Made by a program: the position numbers and the translations under genes. Below the pieces are notes generated by a model, which searched no databases, was not told where the DNA came from, and was given only the letters and a program-made list of their open reading frames with translations. This document shows positions 53,057-61,788 of a DNA stretch of 64,000 bases, in pieces; within the stretch, counting starts at the first letter, position 1, and each line of letters begins with the position of its first letter. This DNA is from Arthrobacter sp. NicSoilB4 (GTDB lineage: Bacteria > Actinomycetota > Actinomycetes > Actinomycetales > Micrococcaceae): NCBI RefSeq assembly GCF_019977335.1, contig NZ_AP024653.1:1612001-1676000 (forward strand), in the 5' to 3' direction.

Positions 53057-53123
53057 AGCAACGCGGGGTCACTTAGCGCCCATCCCAGAGGGGATTATGG
53101 GCGGTAAGTGACCCCGCGTTGCT
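53057..53123. repeat. Dispersed palindromic element, copy 2 (bidirectional terminator-like)
   Basis: Outer 19-bp arms (53057-53075 and 53105-53123) pair perfectly; an inner GCCCAT/ATGGGC pair extends the stem. It shares CAACGCGGGGTCACTT with copy 1 at 37348-37410. It lies between convergent hisF and the TIGR03085 gene. Confidence 0.85.
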
Positions 53124-53146
53124 GTGTCTTGTGGGGGAGTGAGTGT

Positions 53147-53791
53147 TTAGAGTCCGACTTCGGCGGACTGCAGGAGCGCGACGGCGTCCGGCTGGCCTTC
53201 GAAGGTCACCAGAGCGTGGCGGGTGCGGCCGTGGGCGTGCATCAGGAGTTCGCCCGGTTCGCCGACGATCGCCACGGACACGGGAGCGCGCTTGGCGACG
53301 TGCCGGGGTCCGGAGGGGCGCACCAGCACTATCCCGAGGTCCACGCCGCGGTAGAGGATGGCTGCCCGTTTGACCAGTTCATCCCAGAGGGCGTCGGAGT
53401 ATTCCTCGTCCAGCGCGCGGGGAGCCCAGCGGTCTACGGCCCGGCGGACGTCCTCGGTGTGGACGAAGTATTCGATCAGGTTGGCGCTCTCGTCCAAGGC
53501 CTTGATCTTCATGGGGGAGAACGCGGACGGGCCGGCGCGGAAGGAATTGACCAGCTTGTTGTACTCCTCCGGCGTCTTCAGCTTGGCGGCCAGTTCGGCC
53601 GTGGCCTGGTCGGACGCCTTGGACAGGCGCTTGATCAGCAGGCCAAGTCCGACGGCGGCTTTCCGCTCGCGCAGGTACAGGTGGGCAGCAAGGTCCCTGG
53701 TGAGCCAGCCCTTACAGAGCGTGGGGGAGTCAGGACCGGCCGCCAGTAAGGTTTCGGCCAGAACTTCTCGGGACGGATCGACGAAATGCAT
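53147..53791 (-). CDS. TIGR03085 family metal-binding protein
   Basis: A 214-residue protein of the DinB/maleylpyruvate-isomerase-like superfamily (TIGR03085), which uses a His-rich four-helix fold to bind metal. Features: LCKGWLTRDLAAHLYLRE near the N-terminus (His), YFVHTEDVRRAVDRW in the middle (His), and a C-terminal beta domain (MHAHGRTRHALVTFEG). Start ATG 53791; the GTG 78 bp upstream (53869) extends into an unrelated Arg-rich stretch. Substrate unknown. Confidence 0.85.
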   Translation of the reverse strand: MHFVDPSREVLAETLLAAGPDSPTLCKGWLTRDLAAHLYLRERKAAVGLGLLIKRLSKASDQATAELAAKLKTPEEYNKLVNSFRAGPSAFSPMKIKALDESANLIEYFVHTEDVRRAVDRWAPRALDEEYSDALWDELVKRAAILYRGVDLGIVLVRPSGPRHVAKRAPVSVAIVGEPGELLMHAHGRTRHALVTFEGQPDAVALLQSAEVGL

Positions 53792-53946
53792 CACTTGTGA
53801 AACTAGCACGAGACGACGGCGTGTGTGCACCTGAACCGCCGTCGTTTTGGCTCGTGGGAGACGATTCACACCGTAGTGACGCCGATGTTAAGTAGGGCGC
53901 CGGGCAACTGGGCGGCGTCCCGCCGCGAGGCACTAGACTTGAGACG

Positions 53947-54402
53947 ATGTCTGAGCAGCCCGCCCCCGCCCGTACTGACCGAAACGCCGCCAGTGGAAAC
54001 GCTGTTGATGGAACCGTCTCCGGTCCAACAGCGCACGTGCCCGCGGCGCCGGCAAGCCCGCTCCCCGCGGGCCTCGCTGAAGTCCTGAAGCGGGACAGCG
54101 CGGGGCTGGTCGCGGCGATCGTTCAGCAGTACGACACCAACGAGGTGCTCATGCTGGGCTGGATGGACGACGAGGCCCTGCACCGCACCATGACCAGCGG
54201 GCGGGTGACGTTCTATTCCCGCTCCCGCCAGGAGTACTGGCGCAAGGGCGACACCTCCGGCCACGTGCAGTGGGTCAAATCCCTCGCGATGGACTGCGAC
54301 GGCGACGCGCTGCTGGTCCGCGTGGACCAGGTCGGCGCGGCCTGCCACACCGGAACCCGGACCTGCTTCGACGGCCGGGACCTCGACGTCGTCGTCAGCT
54401 GA
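53947..54402 (+). CDS. hisI: Phosphoribosyl-AMP cyclohydrolase
   Basis: Third step of histidine synthesis, monofunctional HisI. 151 residues with [30 protein letters not shown] (zinc ligands nearby) and the metal-binding [11 protein letters not shown] / [13 protein letters not shown] cysteines. The first ~40 residues are low-complexity. It sits just ahead of trpE, separate from the other his genes. Confidence 0.94.
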   Translation: MSEQPAPARTDRNAASGNAVDGTVSGPTAHVPAAPASPLPAGLAEVLKRDSAGLVAAIVQQYDTNEVLMLGWMDDEALHRTMTSGRVTFYSRSRQEYWRKGDTSGHVQWVKSLAMDCDGDALLVRVDQVGAACHTGTRTCFDGRDLDVVVS

Positions 54403-54489
54403 ACTCCCGGCTGGACCAGCACGCACAGCATTTGGAGCTTCGGGACCGAAGCCTCCGGAACCACTGAAGAACAGGCGGAAACCACAGCC

Positions 54490-56055
54490 ATGCAGGACCT
54501 TGGAATCATCAGCCCTGGTCTGGAGGAGTTCCGTGAACTCGCCGGACACAGCCGTGTCATCCCCGTCCGGCTGAAGGTGCTCGCTGACGCCGAAACCCCG
54601 ATCGGGCTGTACCGCAAACTCGCCCAGGGCCAGCCCGGCACGTTTCTGATGGAATCCGCTGCCGTCGGCGGTTCCTGGTCCCGCTACTCCTTCATCGGCG
54701 CACGCTCCCGGGCCACGCTCACCACCAAGGACGGCCAGGCGCACTGGCTCGGCGAACCTCCGGTGGGCGTGCCATTGGGCGGCAGCCCGGTGGACGCGAT
54801 CCGCGACACCGTCGAGGCCCTCCGGACCGACCGCTTCGAAGACCTGCCGCCCTTCACCTCCGGCCTGGTCGGATTCCTAGGCTGGGAAACCGTCCGGCAC
54901 TGGGAGAAGCTCACCAGCCCGCCCGAGGACGACCTGGACCTGCCCGAGATGGCACTGAACCTCGTCACCGACATGGCGGTGCACGACAACATGGACGGCA
55001 CCGTGCTGCTGATCGCCAACGCGATCAACTTCGACAACAGCTCCGACCGGGTCGATGAGGCCTGGCACGACGCCGTCGCGCGGGTCAAATCCCTGCTGGC
55101 CCAGATCAGCACGCCCGTGAAGCAGCCGGTCTCCGTGCTCGACCCGGCAGCCCTGGACTTCGCCTCCAGCGTGCAGGAACGCTGGGACGAGAATGACTAT
55201 CTCGCCGCCCTGGACCGCAGCAAGGAAGCGATCGTCGACGGCGAAGTCTTCCAGGTGGTCATCTCGCGCCGCTTCGAAATGGAATGCGGCGCGGACCCGC
55301 TGGACGTCTACCGGGTGCTCCGGAACACCAACCCCAGCCCCTACATGTACATCTTCAGCCTCGAGGACGCCAACGGCCGGCAGTACTCGATCGTCGGTTC
55401 CTCCCCGGAGGCGCTCGTGACGGTGACGGGCGAGGAAGTCATCACCCACCCGATTGCGGGATCCCGGCCGCGCGGCAAAACCGTCGAGGCGGACAAGGCC
55501 CTGGCCGAGGAACTCCTCGCGGACGAGAAGGAACGCGCCGAACACCTGATGCTGGTGGACCTCTCCCGCAACGACCTGTCCAAGGTCTGCGTGGCCGGTT
55601 CCGTCGATGTCACCCAGTTCATGGAAGTCGAGCGCTTCAGCCACATCATGCACCTCGTCTCCACCGTGGTCGGCCAACTGGCGCCCACCGCGAAGGCTTA
55701 CGACGTGCTCAAGGCGACGTTCCCGGCCGGCACGCTGTCCGGTGCGCCCAAGCCCCGGGCACTGCGCCTGCTCGACGAGCTGGAACCGCACCGCCGCGGA
55801 ATTTACGGCGGAGTGGTGGGCTACCTCGACTTCGCCGGTGACATGGACATGGCCATCGCCATCCGCTCGGCCCTGCTGCGGGAAGGACGGGCCTACGTCC
55901 AGGCCGGCGGGGGCATCGTGGCGGACTCCGTCAACGCCACCGAGGCACTGGAAACCGTCAACAAGGCCGCCGCCCCGATGCGGGCTGTCCACACGGCCCG
56001 GTCGTTGCGCAACATTACGGCCGAGTCCATTTCCGACGCCGGGACCCAGTCATGA
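54490..56055 (+). CDS. trpE: Anthranilate synthase component I
   Basis: Chorismate to anthranilate with TrpG glutaminase (not in window). 521 residues; the C-terminal chorismate-binding domain has SSPEALVTV, ITHPIAGSRPRGKT, LSGAPKPRALRLLD and GGGIVADSV. The N-terminus LADAETPIGLYRKLAQG carries the tryptophan feedback site region. No leader peptide rich in Trp was found upstream, only a short GCTTCGG/CCGAAGC hairpin at 54437-54452. It overlaps the next gene by 4 nt. Confidence 0.96.
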   Translation: MQDLGIISPGLEEFRELAGHSRVIPVRLKVLADAETPIGLYRKLAQGQPGTFLMESAAVGGSWSRYSFIGARSRATLTTKDGQAHWLGEPPVGVPLGGSPVDAIRDTVEALRTDRFEDLPPFTSGLVGFLGWETVRHWEKLTSPPEDDLDLPEMALNLVTDMAVHDNMDGTVLLIANAINFDNSSDRVDEAWHDAVARVKSLLAQISTPVKQPVSVLDPAALDFASSVQERWDENDYLAALDRSKEAIVDGEVFQVVISRRFEMECGADPLDVYRVLRNTNPSPYMYIFSLEDANGRQYSIVGSSPEALVTVTGEEVITHPIAGSRPRGKTVEADKALAEELLADEKERAEHLMLVDLSRNDLSKVCVAGSVDVTQFMEVERFSHIMHLVSTVVGQLAPTAKAYDVLKATFPAGTLSGAPKPRALRLLDELEPHRRGIYGGVVGYLDFAGDMDMAIAIRSALLREGRAYVQAGGGIVADSVNATEALETVNKAAAPMRAVHTARSLRNITAESISDAGTQS

Positions 56056-56699
56056 GCGGCGCCACGGTGAAGAGCACCAGCCCCGCCGTTCCCCGCTGGG
56101 CACGCAAATCCACCCTGGTCCTGGCCATCGCCGCCCTGGCGCTGGCCGTCTTCGGCACCACCACGCAGACCTGGCTCGTTGTCCACCTGGACCCGGCCCA
56201 GCTCGGCCAGGCCGTCAACAGCCAGGATGGCCTCCAGGTGCAGGGCAGCAAGGCCGCCACCACGGTGACGGCCCTGGCGCTGGTGGCCCTGGCAGGCGGG
56301 CTCGCCGCGTCGATTGCCGGCCGGGTGGCCCGCTGGATCATCACGATGCTCATCCTGCTGGCCGCCGCCGGCATCGTCAGCGCCGCCGCTGTTGTAATTG
56401 CGGATCCGCTGGCCGCGGCCCAGGGCTCGATCGCCGCCGCCACCGGAATCACGGGCAGCGACGTCAAAGTGGACGTCACCGTTTTCCCGGCCCTCGCCGT
56501 CGTGGCCGGCACCCTGCTGGGGCTCAGCGCGCTGCTGATCATCCCGGCGGGCCGCTACTGGAAGTCGCGCACGAAATATGACACCGCGGCGGCAGGCAGC
56601 GCAGCAGGTAGCCAGGCCGCCGGGTCCGCGGCGCCGGCCGGGCCGGCGGACGAGATCGACAGCTGGGACCGGTTGTCACGCGGTGACGATCCCACCTGA
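56052..56699 (+). CDS. Tryptophan biosynthesis-associated membrane protein (TIGR02234)
   Basis: A 215-residue actinobacterial membrane protein known only by its place in trp operons. Four hydrophobic segments are visible: ~18-36 (LVLAIAALALAVFGTTTQTW), ~72-95, ~97-115 and ~138-160; then a hydrophilic Ala/Gly-rich C-terminus. ATG overlaps the trpE stop. Its role in tryptophan metabolism is not shown. Confidence 0.85.
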   Translation: MSGATVKSTSPAVPRWARKSTLVLAIAALALAVFGTTTQTWLVVHLDPAQLGQAVNSQDGLQVQGSKAATTVTALALVALAGGLAASIAGRVARWIITMLILLAAAGIVSAAAVVIADPLAAAQGSIAAATGITGSDVKVDVTVFPALAVVAGTLLGLSALLIIPAGRYWKSRTKYDTAAAGSAAGSQAAGSAAPAGPADEIDSWDRLSRGDDPT

Positions 56700-56783
56700 G
56701 CCCATGCCGCGGCCGGTAACGCGGCCAAAAACACCGCCAATAAATGGCAGAATGTAAGCAGTATTCACCCTGAGGAGATTTCA

Positions 56784-57074
56784 ATGAGCAACGCACCTGT
56801 TTCCGCCCCCAAGCCCGCTGCCGGAAGCGGCTACTCTTACGACGACATCGATCACCGCGAACCGACCGGCCACGGCAACAGCCCGGCCGCCTGGACCACC
56901 GTTTTCGTAATGCTCGTCGGTGCCCTCATCATGTCCATCGCCTTCGTCATCGCCAACACCCCGATCTTCATCGCCGGCGGAGTTGTGATGCTGGTTGGCC
57001 TGGTCATCGGCTTCGTCATGCGCAAGGCCGGCTACGGTGTGGGCGGCAGCAAGCTGAAGAACTCCGGCCACTAG
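56784..57074 (+). CDS. HGxxPAAW family small membrane protein
   Basis: A 96-residue protein with the family signature HGNSPAAW at ~35-42, followed by two hydrophobic helices (~45-62 and ~64-83). Function unknown; the family clusters with trp genes in actinobacteria. GAGGAG lies ~8 nt before the ATG. It precedes trpC by 2 bp. Confidence 0.85.
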   Translation: MSNAPVSAPKPAAGSGYSYDDIDHREPTGHGNSPAAWTTVFVMLVGALIMSIAFVIANTPIFIAGGVVMLVGLVIGFVMRKAGYGVGGSKLKNSGH

Positions 57075-57076
57075 GC

Positions 57077-57895
57077 GTGACTGTTCTCGATGACATCAAT
57101 GCCGGTGTCAGGGAGGATATGGAGGCCCGTCAGCGCCTCGTCACGCTCGCGGAACTGAAGGAACGCGCCGCCGCAGCCGCGCCGGCCCGCGACGCCTGGA
57201 CCGCCCTGGGCGGCCCGTCGGCCACCCGTGGGCAGCTGAAGGTCATCGCCGAAATCAAGCGCCGCAGCCCCTCCAAGGGCGATCTCGCGAGCATCTCGGA
57301 CCCCGCCTCCCTCGCCGTGCAGTATGCAGACGGCGGCGCGGCGGCGATCAGCGTCCTGACGGAACAGCGCCGCTTCAACGGGTCGCTCGCCGACCTCGAC
57401 GCCGTCCGGGCAGCCGTGGACATCCCGCTGCTGCGCAAGGACTTCATGATCGACGATTACCAGATCTGGGAAGCCCGGGCACACGGGGCGGACCTGATCC
57501 TGCTGATCGTGGCGTCCCTGTCCGACGCGCAACTGCGCGAATACAGCGCTCTGAGCCGCGAACTGGGCATGAACGTGCTTGTCGAGACGCACACGGCCGA
57601 GGAAATCGAACGCGCCATTGCCGCCGAAGCGCGGATCATCGGCGTCAACGTGCGCAACCTCAAGACGCTCGACGTCGACCGGTCCCTCTTCGCCGAACTC
57701 GCCGGAGGCATCCCCGCCGGTGCGCTCGTCATCGCGGAATCGGGCGTGCGCGGCGTCGACGACGTCCGGCACTACGCCGCGAACGGCGCCAACGCGGTCC
57801 TCGTCGGTGAAGCGCTGGTCAGCGACGCGACCCCGCGGGAGCGGATCGCGGAATTCATGGCAGCCGGAGCCGAAGAAATCGCCGCACGATCCTGA
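57077..57895 (+). CDS. trpC: Indole-3-glycerol phosphate synthase
   Basis: TIM-barrel enzyme, 272 residues. Motifs: VIAEIKRRSPSKGDLA (general acid Lys), LLRKDFMIDDYQIWEARAHGAD, and the C-terminal VIAESGVRGVDDV phosphate-binding end. It starts at GTG 57077, 2 nt after the previous stop. It is the step before TrpA/TrpB. Confidence 0.95.
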   Translation: MTVLDDINAGVREDMEARQRLVTLAELKERAAAAAPARDAWTALGGPSATRGQLKVIAEIKRRSPSKGDLASISDPASLAVQYADGGAAAISVLTEQRRFNGSLADLDAVRAAVDIPLLRKDFMIDDYQIWEARAHGADLILLIVASLSDAQLREYSALSRELGMNVLVETHTAEEIERAIAAEARIIGVNVRNLKTLDVDRSLFAELAGGIPAGALVIAESGVRGVDDVRHYAANGANAVLVGEALVSDATPRERIAEFMAAGAEEIAARS

Positions 57896-57978
57896 CCGCG
57901 CTCCGGCCGGGCACCGCCCGGGCCGGACGCCGCAGCACCTCCGTGTGGCACCAAAGATCTAGTTAGCAGTGGAACAGG

Positions 57979-59328
57979 ATGGTGAGACTGATGGTCGATG
58001 CGCCAGCAGCCGGCTCAGATGAAAGCGCCGTGGACGCGTTCCTGCAGGGTGGAGAATCCCTGCGGCACGCCCCCGGCCCCTACTTCGGCTCGTACGGCGG
58101 CCGATGGATGCCCGAGTCACTCATCGCAGCCCTGGATGAGCTCGAGGACACCTTCGAGAAGGCCAAGGCAGACCCTGAGTTCACGGCGCAGATCGCGGAG
58201 CTGAACAAGAACTACTCCGGCCGGCCCTCGCTGCTGACCGAGGCCAAGCGCTTCGCCGAGCACGCCGGGGGCGTGCGGATCTTCCTCAAGCGCGAAGACC
58301 TCAACCACACCGGATCGCACAAGATCAACAACGTGCTGGGCCAGGCACTCCTTGCCAAGCGCATGGGCAAAACCCGCGTCATCGCCGAAACCGGCGCCGG
58401 GCAGCACGGCGTCGCCAGCGCCACCGCCGCCGCCCTGATGGGCCTGGAATGCGTTGTCTACATGGGAGCCGAAGATTGCCGCCGGCAGGCACTCAACGTG
58501 GCCCGGATGGAGCTCCTCGGAGCCACCGTCATCCCCGTGACCAACGGATCCCAGACCCTCAAGGACGCCATCAACGAGGCGCTCCGCGACTGGGTCGCCA
58601 ACGTGGACAACACGCACTACCTGCTGGGCACCGCCGCCGGGGCGCACCCCTTCCCGGCCATGGTCCGCTACTTCCACGAAGTCATCGGCGAGGAGGCCCG
58701 CGCCCAGATCCTTGAGCAGACCGGCCGCCTGCCCGACGCCGTCTGCGCCTGCATCGGCGGCGGCTCCAACGCCATCGGCATCTTCCACGGCTTCCTGGAC
58801 GATCCCTCGGTCAAGATCTACGGCTTCGAGGCCGGCGGCGAGGGCGTCGAGACCGGCCGCCACGCCGCCACCATCACGCTCGGCAAGCCCGGCGTGCTGC
58901 ACGGCGCCCGCTCCTACCTGATGCAGGACGACGACGGCCAGACCATCGAATCGCACTCCATCTCGGCGGGCCTGGACTACCCCGGCGTCGGCCCGGAACA
59001 CTCCTACCTCGCCGACATCGGACGCGTCAGCTACGAGCCCATCACGGACAGCGAGGCCATGGACGCGTTCCGGCTCCTCTGCCGCACCGAGGGCATCATC
59101 CCCGCCATCGAATCCGCCCACGCCCTGGCCGGCGCCATCAAGGTCGGCCAGCGGCTCGCCGCGGACGCGGCCGCAGGCAACTCAACAGGCGATGCGTCAG
59201 AAAAGATCGTGGTGGTTAACCTCTCCGGCCGCGGCGACAAGGACGTGGCCACCGCCGCTGAATGGTTCGACCTGCTGGACAAGGATTCACCCGAGCACGA
59301 AATCGCCAAAGAGGGGGAGCAGCTGTGA
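57979..59328 (+). CDS. trpB: Tryptophan synthase beta chain
   Basis: Makes tryptophan from indole and serine. The PLP lysine is K115 in [17 protein letters not shown]; the phosphate loop is GGGSNAIG. 449 residues, with ~30 extra N-terminal residues. Start ATG 57979; the ATG at 57991 (MVDAPAAG) is possible. It overlaps trpA by 4 nt, consistent with the TrpA-TrpB channelling complex. Confidence 0.95.
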   Translation: MVRLMVDAPAAGSDESAVDAFLQGGESLRHAPGPYFGSYGGRWMPESLIAALDELEDTFEKAKADPEFTAQIAELNKNYSGRPSLLTEAKRFAEHAGGVRIFLKREDLNHTGSHKINNVLGQALLAKRMGKTRVIAETGAGQHGVASATAAALMGLECVVYMGAEDCRRQALNVARMELLGATVIPVTNGSQTLKDAINEALRDWVANVDNTHYLLGTAAGAHPFPAMVRYFHEVIGEEARAQILEQTGRLPDAVCACIGGGSNAIGIFHGFLDDPSVKIYGFEAGGEGVETGRHAATITLGKPGVLHGARSYLMQDDDGQTIESHSISAGLDYPGVGPEHSYLADIGRVSYEPITDSEAMDAFRLLCRTEGIIPAIESAHALAGAIKVGQRLAADAAAGNSTGDASEKIVVVNLSGRGDKDVATAAEWFDLLDKDSPEHEIAKEGEQL

Positions 59329-60158
59329 ACCACGTCGAACCGAACGCCGGAGGCAACCTGGCCGCCGGCAGCAAATCGGCAGCGGCCATTGACCGGGCCA
59401 AGGCGCAGGGCCGCGCGGCCCTGATCGGCTACCTGCCCGCCGGCTACCCCACCGTGGAGGACTCCATCGCGGCCGGCATCGCCCTCGCGGAGAACGGTGC
59501 CGACCTGATTGAGATCGGCATCCCGTACTCGGATCCGGTCATGGACGGCCATGTCATCCAGGCGGCCACCACCGAGGCCCTCGCCAAGGGCTTCCACGTC
59601 AAGCAGGTCTTCGACGTAGTCCGCGGCATCACGAGCAAGACCGACGCCGCCGTGCTGGTCATGACCTACTGGAACCCCGTGGTCCGGATGGGCGTGGACG
59701 AATTTTCCCGCCAGCTGGCCGACGCCGGGGGAGCAGGGCTCATCACCCCGGACCTGATCCCCGACGAAGCCTCCGAATGGATGGCGGCCTCGGACAAGTA
59801 CGGCCTGGACCGGGTGTTTCTGGTGGCGCCGTCGTCCTCGCCGGAGCGCATGAAGCGCACCGTCGAGGCGAGCCGCGGCTTTGTCTACGCTGTCTCGATC
59901 ATGGGCGTCACCGGCGCCCGCGCCTCGGTCAGCACCGCGGCCAGGGACGTTGTGGCCGCCGCTCACGCCGCCGGCGCCGACCGCGTCTGCGTCGGCCTCG
60001 GCGTGTCCAACGCGGACCAGGTCCGCGAAATCGCCGCCTACGCGGACGGCGTGATTGTCGGGACCGCCCTCGTCGTGGCCATCCGCGACGGCGGCGTGGA
60101 TGCGGTAGCGTCCTTGACGAAAGACCTCAGCACCGGCCTTACCAGGGAAGAAGCTTAA
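59325..60158 (+). CDS. trpA: Tryptophan synthase alpha chain
   Basis: Releases indole from indole-3-glycerol phosphate. 277 residues; catalytic Glu in [21 protein letters not shown], and [12 protein letters not shown] and [15 protein letters not shown]. Start GTG 59325 overlapping the trpB stop with GAGGGGGAG upstream. lgt follows 5 nt later. Confidence 0.95.
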   Translation: MNHVEPNAGGNLAAGSKSAAAIDRAKAQGRAALIGYLPAGYPTVEDSIAAGIALAENGADLIEIGIPYSDPVMDGHVIQAATTEALAKGFHVKQVFDVVRGITSKTDAAVLVMTYWNPVVRMGVDEFSRQLADAGGAGLITPDLIPDEASEWMAASDKYGLDRVFLVAPSSSPERMKRTVEASRGFVYAVSIMGVTGARASVSTAARDVVAAAHAAGADRVCVGLGVSNADQVREIAAYADGVIVGTALVVAIRDGGVDAVASLTKDLSTGLTREEA

Positions 60159-60163
60159 ATCAC

Positions 60164-61525
60164 ATGCAGTCAGTCCTCCACGCGGCAGCGATGATCCCCG
60201 CGAGCATTCCGAGCCCGGACTGGTCCGGATTCGACATCCCGCTGCCGTGGGGGTCACTGCGCATCCACGCCTACGCGCTGTGCATCCTGCTCGGCATCGT
60301 TGCGGGCCTGTGGCTCACCTCGGTCCGCTGGGCCAAGCGCGGGGCGCCCGAGGGCAGCGTCTGGGACATCGCCATCTGGGCCATCCCCTTCGGCATCATC
60401 GGCGGCCGGCTGTACCACGTGGTGTCCTCCCCGGACGCTTACTTCGGCCCAGGCTTCGACGGCACCGGCGACCTGTCCCTGATCCCGCAGCTCCAGCGTG
60501 GCGGACTGGGCATCTGGGGCGCCGTGCTGCTGGGCGCCGTGGGCGCCTGGATCGGCTGCCGCAAGGCGGGCGTCAAGCTCAGCGCCTTCCTCGACGCCGC
60601 GGCGCCCGGACTGCTGCTGGCCCAGGCGATCGGCCGCTGGGGCAACTACTTCAACCAGGAGCTCTTCGGCGGCCCCACCACCCTGCCCTGGGGACTGCAG
60701 ATCGACGCCGACAACCCGAACTTCCCGCCGGGCATGGCCGCGGACACGCTCTTCCACCCGACGTTCCTCTACGAGTCGCTCTGGAACCTGGCCGGCGTCG
60801 GGATCCTGCTGCTGCTGGACCGCAGGTTCAGCTTCCGCCGCGGCCGCCTGTTCTGCCTCTATGCGGTCTACTACACGCTGGGCCGGGTCTGGATCGAAGC
60901 GATGCGGATTGACGACGCCGAGCAGATCAACCTCTTCGGCATCACCACCAGGCTGAACGTGTGGACCAGCATCTTCGTCCTGCTGGGCGCGCTGGCCGCG
61001 TTCATCATCCTCGGCCTGCGCAAGCGCACCGAACCCGACACTGTGTACCTGCCGGGCCGCGAACCGTCCGAGGTTGGGCCTGCCGCTGATGCTGAGGCCG
61101 ACGCCAACTCCGACGCCGACCCCGACGCCGACACAGCCGCGCATGCTGAAAAAGAAACCGACGCAGACGCCGATGTGAAGCCGGCCGCCGCCGTCGACCG
61201 TGACGCATCAGGTGACACAGATGACGAGGCCGAAACGGCCCGCGCCGACGCAGGGGAGGACGCGGCCATCAAGCAGCCGGCCACCGTTCCGGCCGCTGCT
61301 TCTGCCCACAGCGGCGCTGTCCAGCATGCGGATTCTGCTGTCTCAGATAGTGAGTCGCGTGATAATCTCCCTGATAACCAAAGCGGTCCCGGCCGCGCTT
61401 CCGCCCCAGCTGAAGCGTCAAAGGAATCCACTGGCGGCACCAAGCCCGCCACGGGAGCACCGGCGGCCGGAGTCCCCGGCCACCCGGGAGCCGGAACCGC
61501 GCCGGAAGCTGAGGGCACCAAGTAG
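60164..61525 (+). CDS. lgt: Prolipoprotein diacylglyceryl transferase with long acidic tail
   Basis: Transfers diacylglycerol to the lipobox cysteine of prolipoproteins in the membrane. Residues ~20-285 form the seven-helix core with GGRLYHVVSSPDAYFG and the signature AIGRWGNYFNQELFGGPT. At 453 residues it is much longer than the usual ~280: residues ~285-453 are Ala/Asp/Glu-rich (DADPDADTAAH), probably disordered and cytoplasmic. It follows trpA by 5 bp, so it is in the trp transcript. Confidence 0.9.
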   Translation: MQSVLHAAAMIPASIPSPDWSGFDIPLPWGSLRIHAYALCILLGIVAGLWLTSVRWAKRGAPEGSVWDIAIWAIPFGIIGGRLYHVVSSPDAYFGPGFDGTGDLSLIPQLQRGGLGIWGAVLLGAVGAWIGCRKAGVKLSAFLDAAAPGLLLAQAIGRWGNYFNQELFGGPTTLPWGLQIDADNPNFPPGMAADTLFHPTFLYESLWNLAGVGILLLLDRRFSFRRGRLFCLYAVYYTLGRVWIEAMRIDDAEQINLFGITTRLNVWTSIFVLLGALAAFIILGLRKRTEPDTVYLPGREPSEVGPAADAEADANSDADPDADTAAHAEKETDADADVKPAAAVDRDASGDTDDEAETARADAGEDAAIKQPATVPAAASAHSGAVQHADSAVSDSESRDNLPDNQSGPGRASAPAEASKESTGGTKPATGAPAAGVPGHPGAGTAPEAEGTK

Positions 61526-61658
61526 CTCAGCCCCGGCAAACCGGGCCGCGGAGTCACCCCTCGCAGCGCCCGATTCCACAACGTCGTGGCAGCAGGGAAG
61601 GCGGCGGACAGCAGACAGAAGGTGTTCGCGCAAGCCCAGGCCGGCGGCCGCGTAACTG

Positions 61659-61688
61659 TTAGTGCAGGAAGCGGCCCTGACCTACAAT
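61659..61688 (+). promoter_or_regulatory. Putative gltB promoter
   Basis: TTAGTG (-35, 61659-61664) and TACAAT (-10, 61683-61688) are 18 bp apart, about 100 bp upstream of gltB. The -35 is weak. Confidence 0.4.
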
Positions 61689-61788
61689 TCGAATAAGAAA
61701 ACTCTTTGTTGTGCCCGTCACACCGGCGCACCGATTCGGGCCAATGTTGTCCCTCCCATACGCACGATCAGGAGGAAGGACGTCTCCC

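Noticed and set aside
52391..53076. Repeat-containing open frames on both strands (SELARIGG or RTGNPAGVG repeats)
   Set aside because: They exist because the 57-bp unit is a multiple of 3; no start signal or family match, and they overlap hisF or the palindrome.
54403..54489. Trp attenuator leader before trpE
   Set aside because: No short ORF with Trp codons; only a small hairpin at 54437-54452.
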